Made by a program: the position numbers and the translations under genes
Notes under the pieces: model-generated
Told to the model about the DNA's origin: nothing
The model's input: the letters and a program-made list of their open reading frames with translations, nothing else
The model's database searches: none
Shown here: piece by piece, positions 34,387 to 45,049 of the stretch
Numbering within the stretch: the stretch's first letter is position 1
How the letters are laid out: the number at the start of each line of letters is the position of its first letter
Assembly: GCF_031143425.1 (NCBI RefSeq)
Contig: NC_090438.1
Span: 776,933,138-776,997,137 of the forward strand
DNA: 64,000 nucleotides
Source: Pleurodeles waltl
Taxonomy: Eukaryota; Chordata; Amphibia; Caudata; Salamandridae
Direction of reading: 5' to 3'

Positions 34387-35223
34387 CCGTCCTCTCCGAG
34401 CCGGTTAGGGCCCCAGGTCGCAGACAATCACAGGTAGATCCACAGCCGCACTCCCCTCCAGGAGCCCACCGGGGCACTCTGAATCCACTAGCCGATGAGC
34501 CACCTTCACCGCAGCCACCGCACGTCCAAGCCACGGGGCCCGCCCCTGAGTCGCAACACACAGGGTAATCCAGAAGCCACAGACAATCCCTTTGCCCCGG
34601 GAACGCAACAGCCGTCCCCCGAGCCGAACCGACCGGCGAGGGGGTCCGTCCCCGGGAGCAGCCTGAGGGCACCCCGAGCAAAAACACACACTGCCGGCCA
34701 CGCACAGGAGGAACAATCAGCACCGGCAGCCCCTCACCTCCTCACACAGCCGGTGAGCCGCCAGTGCCGTCCGTCCAAGTTGGGGGTCGCAGCCAGGGGC
34801 CCCAGCAGCTGCTATAGTGTCCCCCAGGCGAGAGCGGGACTCAGAAGGGGCCGGTCCGAGCACCCCTCCTCCGCTCGTATCCGCTGTCACAACGTGGGAG
34901 CCCACCGCTCCCCCCCGGCTCCAGTTTGCATAGAGGAACTTCGCTGCATCCGCAGCGCACCCCGTAGTAAAGGAGGAGGCCCAGGGGACGCACCAACACG
35001 TGCCGCGGGCCGTAGTCCAGCCAGGAATCTCGACCCCGAGGCTCGGCAGAAGCACGTCGAGCTCACGAAAACACCTGAGCCGTAAAATTCTAAATATAGC
35101 CGCTCAGACAGGAGAAATGTAGTAGATAGGCCCTAAGCCCAGCAGAGCCTCACGACGTGACGGCCATCTTGCTGGCAGGCCAGGCCACGCCCCCGGGGGT
35201 TCTATTGTTTCTTGAGGTGGTTC

Positions 35224-35689
35224 TCCTGGTCCTACTCTCTCCTCGCTTTTAGCAATAGTGGTTATTCCCCATTCCCTATATGCAACATCCAAGGTAAGCC
35301 CCACTAGTAATCCAACTCTAAAGAGCCCACTTTGACTCTACTTTAAAGGCAACAGTGTTCTAGTGCCACAGTTCTAACAAGCAAGCGAGTTAACCTGGGG
35401 CCGACTGGTCTAAAATCAGTTTTACCTGCACTTTCAGGCTTGAAGCATCCAGAATTCCTGAACGTGCTTGGTCCGTAGGTGCTTGGAGAGGCAGCAGCTA
35501 AATCAGGATAGTTTGTTGCACGCTGCATCAGCGGGCTGCACTCGAGCAGGCTCAGAGTTCCTCACATGCAGTCATGCCACAGAGGCAACCAGAGGTTTTT
35601 GAACACACCTTCTTGCAGGCTAAGTGTCTGAACTGCCCCACGGATCATGGAGTGAGTGGTGCAGCGATTCTGAAGTGGGTCCCTTACCT
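35224..35689. other. Right flank of the L1; no recognisable feature
   Basis: Non-coding sequence joined to 28690-29056 before the L1 landed. It grades into copy B of the dispersed repeat near 35690. Confidence 0.45.
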
Positions 35690-36482
35690 TGGTGATGGTG
35701 CCGAGGTGCTCCCACAGCAGCCTCACTTCACTAGCAGGGTTCTATATTAAGCCACATGTCTTGTTACGCCTGATGATCCCCTCTGGCATTCGTGGTCTTT
35801 ACATCGTCTTTTTGCACAGGCTCTGGCGTACTCAGCACCGTAATCAGTGGTGCCCCCTCCTGGCATACGGGGTGGCAGCTCACCTTGGCTGAAGGGTTAC
35901 GGCTCTCACAGCACAGTAGTCTTCATGCAACAGCCCCTTCTGGCATGCAGGGTCACGGCTTACCACTCCTCACTGCACGGACCTGTTCAGATGATAGCCC
36001 CTCTTTGCATACAAGGTTGCTGCTCCTCACTGTGCACTGGCTCTGGCTAAATCGGCACAGTGATTCATGCAGCTCAGTTCACTGCTGCCCTGCTCTGGCA
36101 TACGAGGGTTGCAGACTTCGCATGGCACACAGGTAGTGACCGGTTTGGTGCAGCAGCCGTCTCCTCACACATGGCAAAGGTAGACCACTCAACAGGGCTC
36201 CCCGCAGGTCTTCACTCAAACGTTCTCCTCTTCTTCACAGGACATACAGGTCTTGGCAAGCAGACACGGCCTGGTGCTACAGGCTCCAGGGCAGGTAATC
36301 TATGATCTCCCTAAGTGACATCCCCTCACCCAGCAGGGAGACTAGCAGGCCTTGGCCCTCAGTCCTGGCCACAGGCAGTCGTCTTACAGGGCTTCCCCAC
36401 TTCTCACAGCCTGCCTGGCTAATTGGCAGATGACAATTTTTGGGGCCTCAAATGCTCTTTTTTATAGTCCATTTCCATACAC
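35690..36482 (+). repeat. Dispersed repeat copy B, left part
   Basis: Diverged counterpart of 4040-4816. It includes TGGCATACGGGG and TGCTCTGGCATACGAGGGT imperfect repeats and GGCAGATGACAATTTTTGGGG (36426-36446), and stops at the Harbinger insertion. It continues at 52042. Confidence 0.65.
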
Positions 36483-36485
36483 CTA
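36483..36485. repeat. Harbinger target-site duplication, left (CTA)
   Basis: CTA here, CAA at 52039-52041 and CAA in the empty site at 4817-4819. A 3 bp duplication is normal for PIF/Harbinger; one base has since changed. Confidence 0.65.
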
Positions 36486-36509
36486 GGCCCTCATTACAAC
36501 CCTGGCGGT
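36486..36509 (+). repeat. Harbinger terminal inverted repeat, left
   Basis: GGCCCTCATTACAACCCTGG then CGGT. It pairs with 52015-52038 apart from two mismatches. Confidence 0.8.
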
Positions 36510-37338
36510 TGGTGTTAAAACAGCGGTAATACCGCAAACAGGCCAGCGAAAAAAAAAATGGAATCATGACCATGGCGGAAACTGCCAACACAGACAGCCA
36601 CTTTAACAGTCAGAACGCCACGGCAGTAGAAACAAACACTGTGGCGGTAACCGCCAACAGACAATGTACCGCCCACCCTATCACAAGATGCCTATCCGCC
36701 ACCTTTTCTGGGGCGGAACCAACGCAAACAAAAACACGGCGGAAACAGTACACAGAAGGGAAAGCACTCACTTCTCCACACCCCACGAGGAACCAGGACG
36801 CCATGGAGCCCGAATTGCAGATACTGCCGATGCTGGTCTTCCTTCTCTTCTATCAGGAGCACCAAAGACGGCGGTGACGACCACGGTGAGTACTGCATTT
36901 ACAACACAGGGGAGGGGGAGGGAAAAGAGAGTGACACACACACACAACATGCAACACCCCCACCCCCCCCACCCACAACACCATACACACAAATACATGC
37001 AGTAACAGTACACATGCACCCCCCCACCCAAGAACACAAGGACAAAAGGAATTGATTTGAACAAATGTAATAATGTGAAATCTCATTATCAAAGTTCAAA
37101 ATCCAGTAAATACAATTATGTACACCAACTACACAAATCCGGATAGTGCACCGATCATTGTCCGTGGACCACTGGGCCCAAAATGCATGGGCGGAGCCCA
37201 CACTAGATACCTGACTGGAAACAGAGAGAACACTGCAGGGGCATCAGATCGAAATGAAACAGGCACCTCGGAGGAGGGGGTGGGGGGACACCTGAGCCAG
37301 ATGAACGCACAACGCCACTGCTGCACGAGGGGGCTCCA

Positions 37339-37768
37339 TGCCCACTGCTTTATCCTGGGGAGTGCAAAGCCACAGTCTCTCAAGTCTCTCCAGTGGGTTG
37401 TTTGCTCGCTGCTTTATCCTGGGGAGTGCAAAGCCACAGTCTCTCAAGTCTCTCCAGTGGGTTGTTTGCCCACTGCTTTATCCTGGGGAGTGCAAAGCCA
37501 CAGTCTCTCAAGTCTCTCCAGCGGGTGGTTTGCCCACTGCTTAATCCTGGGGAGTGCAAAGCCACAGTCTCTCAAGTCTCTCCAGCGGGTGGTTTGCCCA
37601 CTGCTTAATCCTGGGGAGTGCAAAGCCACAGTCTCTCAAGTCTCTCCAGTGGGTGGTTTGCCCACTGCTTTATCCTGGGGAGTGCAAAGCCACAGTCTCT
37701 CAAGTCTCTCCAGTGGGTGGTTTGCCCACTGCTTAATCCTGGGGAGTGCAAAGCCACAGTCTCTCAAG
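37339..37768 (+). repeat. 64 bp tandem repeat, seven units (first copy)
   Basis: Each unit contains TATCCTGGGGAGTGCAAAGC, CACAGTCTCTCAAGTCTCTC and CAGTGGGTTGTTTGCCCACT with minor variants (CAGCGGGTGG, TTAATCC). No spacers separate units, so it is a minisatellite and not CRISPR. The array is repeated at 38832-39261 by the larger duplication. Confidence 0.9.
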
Positions 37769-37990
37769 TGGATGTGATTCTCCACTGGTTCTGGAGGGGG
37801 CCTGGTGCCCAGAGTGCTTCATCCTGCCAAGGACTGAGGTAGTCTATATGATTCTCCACTGGTTCTGGAGGGGGCCTGGTGCCCAGAGTGCTTCATCCTG
37901 CCAAGGGCTGAGGTAGTGGATGTGATTCTCCACTGGTTCTGGAGGGGGCCTGGTGCCCAGAGTGCTCCACGTGCAGTGTGGCCAGTACAA
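37769..37990 (+). repeat. 74 bp tandem repeat, about three units (first copy)
   Basis: Units of GTGGATGTGATTCTCCACTG, GTTCTGGAGGGGGCCTGGTG, CCCAGAGTGCTTCATCCTGC and CAAGGACTGAGGTA. The third unit is truncated into CTCCACGTGCAGTGTGG. The second copy is at 39262-39483. Confidence 0.85.
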
Positions 37991-38300
37991 TACACTCACC
38001 TGGCGGTTGGTGTTAAAACAGCGGTAATACCGCAAACAGGCCGGCGAAAAAAAAAATGGAATCATGACCATGGCGGAAACTGCCAACACAGACAGCCACT
38101 TTAACAGTCAGAACACCACGGCAGTAGAAACAAACACCGTGGCGGTAACCGCCAACAGACAATGTACCGCCCACCCTATCACAAGATGCCTATCCGCCAC
38201 CTTTTCTGGGGCGGAACCAACGCAAACAAAAACACGGCGGAAACAGTACACAGAAGGGAAAGCACTCACCTCTCCACACCCCACGAGGAACCAGGACGCC

Positions 38301-38383
38301 ATGGAGCCCGAATTGCAGATACTGCCGATGCTGGTCTTCCTTCTCTTCTATCAGGAGCACCAAAGACGGCGGTGACGACCACG
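38301..38383 (+). pseudogene. Duplicate transposase exon 1
   Basis: Second copy of the 83 nt exon within the tandem duplication, with the same ATG, the same internal TGA in the arginine run and the same donor CCACG|GTGAG. A transcript could start at either copy. Confidence 0.7.
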
Positions 38384-39596
38384 GTGAGTACTGCATCTAC
38401 AACACAGGGGAGGGGGAGGGAAAAGAGAGTGACACACACACACAACATGCAACACCCCCACCCCCCCCCACCCACAACACCATACACACAAATACATGCA
38501 GTAACAGTACACATGCACCCCCCCACCCAAGAACACAAGGACAAAAGGAATTGATTTGAACAAATGTAATCATGTGAAATCTCATTATCAAAGTTAAAAA
38601 TCCAGTAAATACAATTATGTACACCAACTACACAAATCCGGATAGTGCACCGATCATTGTCCGTGGACCACTGGGCCCAAAATGCATGGGCGGAGCCCAC
38701 ACTAGATACCTGACTGGAAACAGAGAGAACACTGCAGGGGCATCAGATCAAAATGAAACAGGCACCTCGGAGGAGGGGGGACACCTGAGCCAGATGAACG
38801 CACAACGCCACTGCTGCACGAGGGGGCTCCATGCCCACTGCTTTATCCTGGGGAGTGCAAAGCCACAGTCTCTCAAGTCTCTCCAGTGGGTTGTTTGCCC
38901 GCTGCTTTATCCTGGGGAGTGCAAAGCCACAGTCTCTCAAGTCTCTCCAGTGGGTTGTTTGCCCACTGCTTTATCCTGGGGAGTGCAAAGCCACAGTCTC
39001 TCAAGTCTCTCCAGCGGGTGGTTTGCCCACTGCTTAATCCTGGGGAGTGCAAAGCCACAGTCTCTCAAGTCTCTCCAGCGGGTGGTTTGCCCACTGCTTA
39101 ATCCTGGGGAGTGCAAAGCCACAGTCTCTCAAGTCTCTCCAGTGGGTGGTTTGCCCACTGCTTTATCCTGGGGAGTGCAAAGCCACAGTCTCTCAAGTCT
39201 CTCCAGTGGGTGGTTTGCCCACTGCTTAATCCTGGGGAGTGCAAAGCCACAGTCTCTCAAGTGGATGTGATTCTCCACTGGTTCTGGAGGGGGCCTGGTG
39301 CCCAGAGTGCTTCATCCTGCCAAGGACTGAGGTAGTCTATATGATTCTCCACTGGTTCTGGAGGGGGCCTGGTGCCCAGAGTGCTTCATCCTGCCAAGAA
39401 CTGAGGTAGTGGATGTGATTCTCCACTGGTTCTGGAGGGGGCCTGGTGCCCAGAGTGCTCCACATGCAGTGTGGCCAGTACAATACACTCACCTGGGTGT
39501 GCGTGGCACAACATTGGCGAGGTACAGGTAGCATGATACGCCATGGAGGCAGCGACATACCCCACAGTGCTGCGGCTTCGCATTCCACCTGCAGGT

Positions 39597-39824
39597 TGTA
39601 ATAAAGATATCCATAGTCGATGTGCTCTGTTGTCTTTTATTAAATCCTGGATAAATATCCCATCCACAGATAATCAGCCCACAGCTCTCCTCACATCCTT
39701 TTCCTCCTCTGCCCAGCCTTAAACAACCACCCACTAGAATCTCCATCCTCACATTCCATGTCTCCAGAAGCATTCCATGAAAAAAGATGGATGGGCTACA
39801 TAAACTGCAGATGGAAATACCACA
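39597..39824 (-). repeat. Ty3 element 3' LTR (228 bp)
   Basis: On the minus strand it starts TGTGGTATTTCC at 39824 and ends ATCTTTATTACA at 39597 (TG...CA). AATAAA at 39641-39636 is the likely polyadenylation signal. Confidence 0.9.
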
Positions 39825-39841
39825 CACCTTCCCCCCAAAGA
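39825..39841 (-). promoter_or_regulatory. Polypurine tract for plus-strand DNA priming
   Basis: On the element strand TTTGGGGGGAAGGTG stands directly before the 3' LTR start TGTGG, as expected for LTR retrotransposons. Confidence 0.75.
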
Positions 39842-39962
39842 AAACAAAAAAAAAACAGGAAATTAATATCATAAACTATAAACATTGAACACAAGAATAA
39901 ACTATCCTCTACAATATGATTACAAACTATAAAACAAGATACAGTAAGAACACATTGAAAAA

Positions 39963-42900
39963 TCAAATACTTTTCCTCTTCGAGATCACAATACGATTGA
40001 GATTCCATATACGGACATCATTGACTTTTACAGCATTTTTGAACAATTTCATTACACTAAACGGACCCCAAAATTTGCTTTCACCATTACCCAAAACAGG
40101 TCTCTTAACCAAAACTTCATCACCCACATTCACTTTCACATCACAAACACGTTTTGTTCCGTCAAAGTACTCCTTCCTTTTCTCCACTGACTTTTTCTCA
40201 CACTTCCTATCATATTCTCCATGAGACCAAGAAACAGCTTTATCCTTACCCCCAGTAACCCAACCAGGAACAAGCATAGTATTGGGTTTCCTTCCCCTGA
40301 ATAATTCAAAGGGAACAGATCCTGTCGTAACATGTGGGGTAAAACGATAAGCTATTAAGAATTTTCTCAGCCCTTCCTTCCAACATCTCCCTGCAGCTAC
40401 TTCCAACTGCACACACTCCTTCACACACCTATTAAACCTTTCAACAATACCATTCCCTTCAGGATGATACAATGAGCACAACTTGTGCTTAATTCCCAAT
40501 CTCTTCAGATAACATTCCATTTCCTTGGACACAAATTGTGGACCATTATCAATCAGGATGGCATTGGGAAAACCCTCTCGAGCAAAAACCTCTTCCAGAA
40601 GATTGATTATTCTCTTGGTTTCAACACTACTAACTATACCAATTTCCACCCACCTGGAAAATTGATCAATTAAAACCAAAATATAACTGCTTCCACCTTT
40701 ACCATTGATAGGTCCAACAATATCTATAGCCACAACATCCCATGGCCTGTTCGACAAACTCCTAACACCCATCGAAGGTACTCTCGTTTTGTAGATTTTA
40801 TCGCTATTACAACAGTCAGAGCAGTCTCTAATTACTCTTTCAATACATAAATCCATCCCAGGCCACCAATAGTTCATACGAATCCTAGCTTTGGTTTTAC
40901 TTATGCCCTGATGACCACTATGACCAAGTTGAATGATCTTCTCAACTAATGTACTCGGTACCACTAATCTCCCACCACGAAACAATAGATCATCTGAAAC
41001 TGACAACTCATCCCTTATCTTCCAGAATGTTTTTAAAATATTAGAACTCCTTAAATCATCAAAGTCCCATTTGTCCTTAAGGAAATCACATACTTTTTGC
41101 AAAACTGAATCATTTGCAACTGCACGAACCCAGTCATCATGGCCAATAATTCCTTCCGTAACACTACACACACTGAAATTGTTTTCCTGGCTATCACACA
41201 AATTTTCTTCTGAAACCGATGCAAGTCTGGACAAACAGTCAGCTGTATTATTATAAGCTCCCGGAACATAAAACATTTGAAAATTGAAATCTTGAAGATT
41301 AACCAGCCACCTACTTATCCTGGAAGAAATTTGGTCAAGACCCTTTTTCATGAAAACTTCAATCAAAGGTTTGTGGTCAGTATAAACATGGAAGAGTCTT
41401 CCCCATACACATTTTTTGAATTTGTTTACAGTCCAAAAAACACCTAACGCTTCTCTCTCAATTGTAGAATAATTCACCTCAGACCCTTTTAAAGTTCGCG
41501 AACAATACACAACCGGTTTCCAATCTTGTCCTTCTCCTTTCTGTAAGAGAACACCCCCTAAACCTCTTGTGCTAGCATCAGTCATGATCATACTCAACTC
41601 ATTGGGATTGAACGATTTCAAACAACCCACATTAGTCAATTGCTTTTTCACAACCACAAACTCATTTTCACACAAATCATTCCATACATATTCAATACCT
41701 TTTTTCAGTAATCTCCGCATATTTTCTGTTTTCATAGCTAAGTTAGGTAGAAACTTTCCATGAAACTGAACCATACCAAAGAAAGCCTGCAATTCCTCTT
41801 TGTTCTTTGGCGAGTGTAGTCTTAAAATACTTTCTATTAAGTCTTGTTTCGGGTATAGACCAGTAGAAGTAATTCTATGTCCCAAATACTCTATTTCCTC
41901 CTTACCAAAACGACATTTACTAAGCTTTAACGTGAGTCCATGACTTTTTAGAATACTTAACACTCTCCTAACCCTTTCTTCATGTTCTTCTCTAGTTCGC
42001 CCATACACCAGAATGTCATCTTGAAAATATTTCACACCTTTCTCTGAACTAAATAGATCATGCATTAACCTTTGAAACACCGATGAGGCTGATACCAGCC
42101 CAAACGGCATCCTTATATATCTAAACGTTCCAAAAGGAGTGATAAACGTAGTGAGATCCCTTGAATCTACATGAAGCTTCACCTGATGATAGGCTGAGGC
42201 TAAGTCTAATGTACTAAAATACTTAGCACCATGCAAAAGAGTAACCATTTCCGTGATATTTGGAAGTGGAAATAAATCACTCACAACAGCCTTATTAAGA
42301 TTCCTTAAGTCGACACACAGTCTGATATCCCCAGAGGGCTTACGTGCAACCACAATGGGAGAAACCCATTCTGAAGCCTCCACAGGTTCAATGATCCCAC
42401 TCTGACATAGACTATTCAACTCTTTCTCCACATCATCCCTCACAGATATCGGTATTGGTCGCACCTTACAAGCCACTGGAATTGCACCTTCCTTAAGTTT
42501 GATGTGATGTACATATTTGGTGAGACACCCTAGAGTGTCACTAAACACATCCTTGAATTCATGCACAAAGTTTGGTACACTTTCCTTATTAACATCTGTA
42601 GATATTTCATACACATCATTAATACTCTTAAGAAAGTCTTTTTTGAGTAAAACAGGTGTGGTATTATTAGGATCTAAGATGACCTTGAGTTCTCTTTGAT
42701 GGGGCCAGCTTAAGACGCTGTCCCCTTTTACTGGAACATAGATCTTGGCATAAATGGAACTCGACTTGAAGATAATTTCGGATTCAAAGTATCCCCTTAG
42801 CTCTATGGTTTGACCTCCATAGCCCCCTGGGACTACATCAGGATCTTCCAATTTTACATTGTTACTCAAATATTTATCAAATATTTCATTTGACATCAAC

Positions 42901-43835
42901 GTTAACCATGCTCCAGAATCAAAGAGAACTTCACACTTAATACCACACATTGTTACAGTGTCTCTCGGATAATTCTTCTTCTTCCCTTGCTCATCAACCA
43001 TCAATATGCAATCCTGTATCATTTTCACTGCAGAATCTTTCTGTGACCTACAGCATTTGGCAAAGTGCCCACGTTTTCCACATACTTTGCAGATAGCATT
43101 ATTAGCAGGACACTTTTTAAAAGATGCGAAATGTCCTAAATTTCCACACCGAAAGCACTTGGTATCTTTGAATTTAGGTCTCTGAATTTGTGTTAGTTTT
43201 GTGTCATCCTTTCCTCCCTTGGCAACCAATGCGTGATTTTCCTGTTGCTCGTTTTTAGGAAATACCTTATTCACTGGAGGAAATCTGTTTTTTTCTAATT
43301 CCCCCACACATGCTAAGGTATGTTCCACACTTTTGGCAATTGTCACAACTTCTTGTAGAGACGGATCGTCCTTACTCCAAAGCTCTTGCCTGATCTTGTC
43401 ACTTGAGCACTTGAGCATAAATTGATCTCTTATACGTTCTTCAAGCGTTAATCCAAATTTGCATGTAGCCGCCAATTTCCTTAAGGCAGTAATGTACTCC
43501 TCTATAGATTCATTTGGAGCTTGTTCGCGCATACCAAAGTGATATCGCTCCAGAATCGTGCTAATCTTAGGAAGATAGTGTAAATCTAGTTTCTTTATAC
43601 AGAGTTCAAATTCATTTAAATCCGTTCCTTCATCCTCCGGCTCAGGCAAAGTTTAAAAAATCTCCAGTCCTTCACATCCCAAACAATGCATGAGAAGAGA
43701 AACTTTTCTTTCATTTGATAGCGATGAACCACATACTCTTGTATAGTGCAAAAATGACTTTTTCCATTTCGACCATATAATAGGCGCTTCGCCAGGTACA
43801 GTAAAAAAAAACGGAGTTGGAGGTATATTTTGCAT
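39963..43835 (-). CDS. Ty3 Gag-Pol polyprotein, one reading frame with a single in-frame stop in gag
   Basis: Translation likely starts at ATG 43835-43833. After 60 codons a TAA (43655-43653) interrupts; the same frame then stays open for 1228 codons to TGA at 39963. In the long part: Gag core to about residue 120, two zinc knuckles (165-180 CFRCGNLGHF..., 188-200 CKVCGKRGHFAKCC), protease with DSGA (244-247), reverse transcriptase about 390-600 with catalytic FQDD (542-545), RNase H with TDAS (690-693) and YTDHKP (756-761), and integrase with H910, H913, C943, C946 zinc residues and catalytic D976, D1034 and E1070. No chromodomain or envelope is seen. Gag and Pol are fused without a frameshift. 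The stop may be an inactivating mutation; whether it could be suppressed is not shown by sequence. Confidence 0.9.
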
Positions 43836-44203
43836 TATAGTTGTTTTGTAGAGAAGAAAGATAAAATAAGAATTGAAATAAAATAAAACCAATGTTCTTC
43901 CTTAAATATATAATGTTATAGTAATCCCCTTATGTACTTCCTTTGAATTACTATGGAATTACTATAGAATGTTTCGAAATATCGAAATATCGAAGTCATT
44001 AGAAAAGTTCAAACATGAAGACCATTTTCTACAGGCAGTTCACCTTGAAACGTGTGAAGAAAACTTCAAGCTGTGGGCTGAGTCACAATAACACTGTAGA
44101 GGCAGGTGAGTTATTTTCCTGCCTTTTTCATTTCGTAGAGTACTTTAAATGCTCAGTATCCATTATTTTGAAGTTAACGCGCTCCCGGTAAATAACTGCG
44201 ACA

Positions 44204-44367
44204 CGCGTTAACAACTAATGGGAAGCGCGCGGTCTCCAGTCTGTTCTTCGAAACAGACCGCGCGACTAAACAAACACGCGGCGCTCGCGTTAACAACTAA
44301 TGGGAAGCACGCGGTCTCCAGTCTGTTCTTCGAAACAGACCGCGCGACTAAACAGACACGCGGCGCT
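44204..44367 (-). repeat. Duplicated 82 bp hairpin unit in the Ty3 leader
   Basis: Two direct units (44204-44285 and 44286-44367), nearly identical, between the primer-binding site and gag. Each contains GCGCGGTCT...AGACCGCGC (9 bp stem) enclosing GTCTGTT-CTTCG-AACAGAC, so two alternative stems compete. Each unit starts CGCGTTAACAACTAATGGG and ends ACGCGGCGCTC. CpG-rich and unlike the A/T-rich remainder of the element. Such leaders often hold RNA packaging or dimerisation signals; that role is inferred. Confidence 0.75.
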
Positions 44368-44773
44368 CCTCAAAGAAGTGTGATGGAGCGTGACTGCGCT
44401 CGCGGTAAGCACCCCGTATTTCAAACATAAACAAAACATAGAAGCGCTTGCCAAAATCACAGAAAAGTCTCTTCCTTGATTAAAAACACGTAATGGATCC
44501 AACTTTTATAACACCATGAGGGTAAAACTTTTCCTCTTTTCCATCTCATAGTCCTGAAAAGTCCTCTCTTTTTTTTTTTTCTCCTCCTCTTTTCTTCAAT
44601 ATATTCACTCTTCAATATAAAGACAGACCCAAAAGATAAGGAAAAAAAAAAACTCAAAAAAAGAAACTGGAAAAACTCACCAACAGTAATTTCTGAAAAT
44701 AGTAAGATAGGATCCAACTGTCAAATGAACGTCCAACGATCCAACTGCTGTGTTGAGATATTCTATTGAGCGC

Positions 44774-44791
44774 ATCCCATCCTCGTCGCCA
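44774..44791 (-). promoter_or_regulatory. Primer-binding site complementary to tRNA-Ser 3' end
   Basis: One base inside the 5' LTR, the element strand reads TGGCGACGAGGATGGGAT. Its complement, ATCCCATCCTCGTCGCCA, equals the 3' end of vertebrate tRNA-Ser(GCT) plus CCA as I remember that tRNA. The 18-base match and position fix its role as the minus-strand DNA primer site. Confidence 0.75.
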
Positions 44792-44792
44792 G

Positions 44793-45020
44793 TGTAATAA
44801 AGATATCCATAGTCGATGTGCTCTGTTGTCTTTTATTAAATCCTGGATAAATATCCCATCCACAGATAATCAGCCCACAGCTCTCCTCACATCCTTTTCC
44901 TCCTCTGCCCAGCCTTAACCAACCACCCACTAGAATCTCCATCCTCACATTCCATGTCTCCAGAAGCATTCCATGAAAAGAGATGGATGGGCTACATAAA
45001 CTGCAGATGGAAATACCACA
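44793..45020 (-). repeat. Ty3 element 5' LTR (228 bp)
   Basis: Same length and ends as the 3' LTR. The two differences are AAAC/AACC in the GCCTTAA-CAACC region and AAAAAAGATGG/AAAAGAGATGG. It would carry the promoter. Confidence 0.9.
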
Positions 45021-45049
45021 CAGGTGCCAACAGTGATGACAGTAATGCT

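Larger units (their letters stand above)
29057..35205 (-). mobile_element. L1-type LINE, nearly full length, perfect 18 bp target-site duplication
   Basis: GGGGTTCTATTGTTTCTT occurs at 29039-29056 and 35206-35223. Read on the minus strand the element starts at 35205 with GGGGGCGTGGCC and an AAGATGGCCGTCACG box, has a GC-rich leader to about 34450, ORF1, then ORF2. It ends with AATAAA signals (about 29075-29095) and an A tail next to 29057. With 6149 bp and only a handful of breaks it is the best preserved LINE here and probably the youngest. Confidence 0.9.
36503..39493 (+). repeat. Tandem duplication of the Harbinger left end (1498 + 1493 bp)
   Basis: Unit 1 is 36503-38000 and unit 2 is 38001-39493, direct and nearly identical. 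Each unit holds the subterminal region, transposase exon 1 with its donor, intron sequence, seven 64 bp repeats and about three 74 bp repeats. The junction reads CTCACC-TGGCGGTTGG where unit 1 starts CCTGGCGGTTGG and unit 2 ends CTCACCTGGG, so CCTGG microhomology joins them. The few differences include C/T changes at the intron edge and a 5-base length difference near 37270. Confidence 0.9.
39597..45020 (-). mobile_element. Ty3 (gypsy) LTR retrotransposon, 5424 bp, young, Mag-like
   Basis: Complete structure on the minus strand: 228 bp LTRs at both ends, a primer-binding site, a leader with a duplicated hairpin, gag-pol, a polypurine tract and 5 bp target duplications CAGGT (39592-39596, 45021-45025). 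The LTRs differ at only 2 of 228 positions, so insertion was recent. No envelope gene. The Gag, the fused gag-pol and a serine tRNA primer suit the Mag lineage; this is from memory of the family, not an alignment. It landed in sequence downstream of SANT gene A within the Harbinger element. Confidence 0.9.

Noticed and set aside
34495..35085. 196-codon plus-strand frame, GC-rich
   Set aside because: Lies antisense to the GC-rich leader of the minus-strand L1 and has no recognisable domain.
37339..37768. Regular 64 bp direct repeats as a CRISPR array
   Set aside because: Units are contiguous with no unique spacers, and the setting is an animal transposon.
44774..44791. tRNA-Ser gene fragment
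   Set aside because: Only the last 18 bases of the tRNA match, ending in the non-genomic CCA, one base inside an LTR: this is the retrotransposon primer-binding site.
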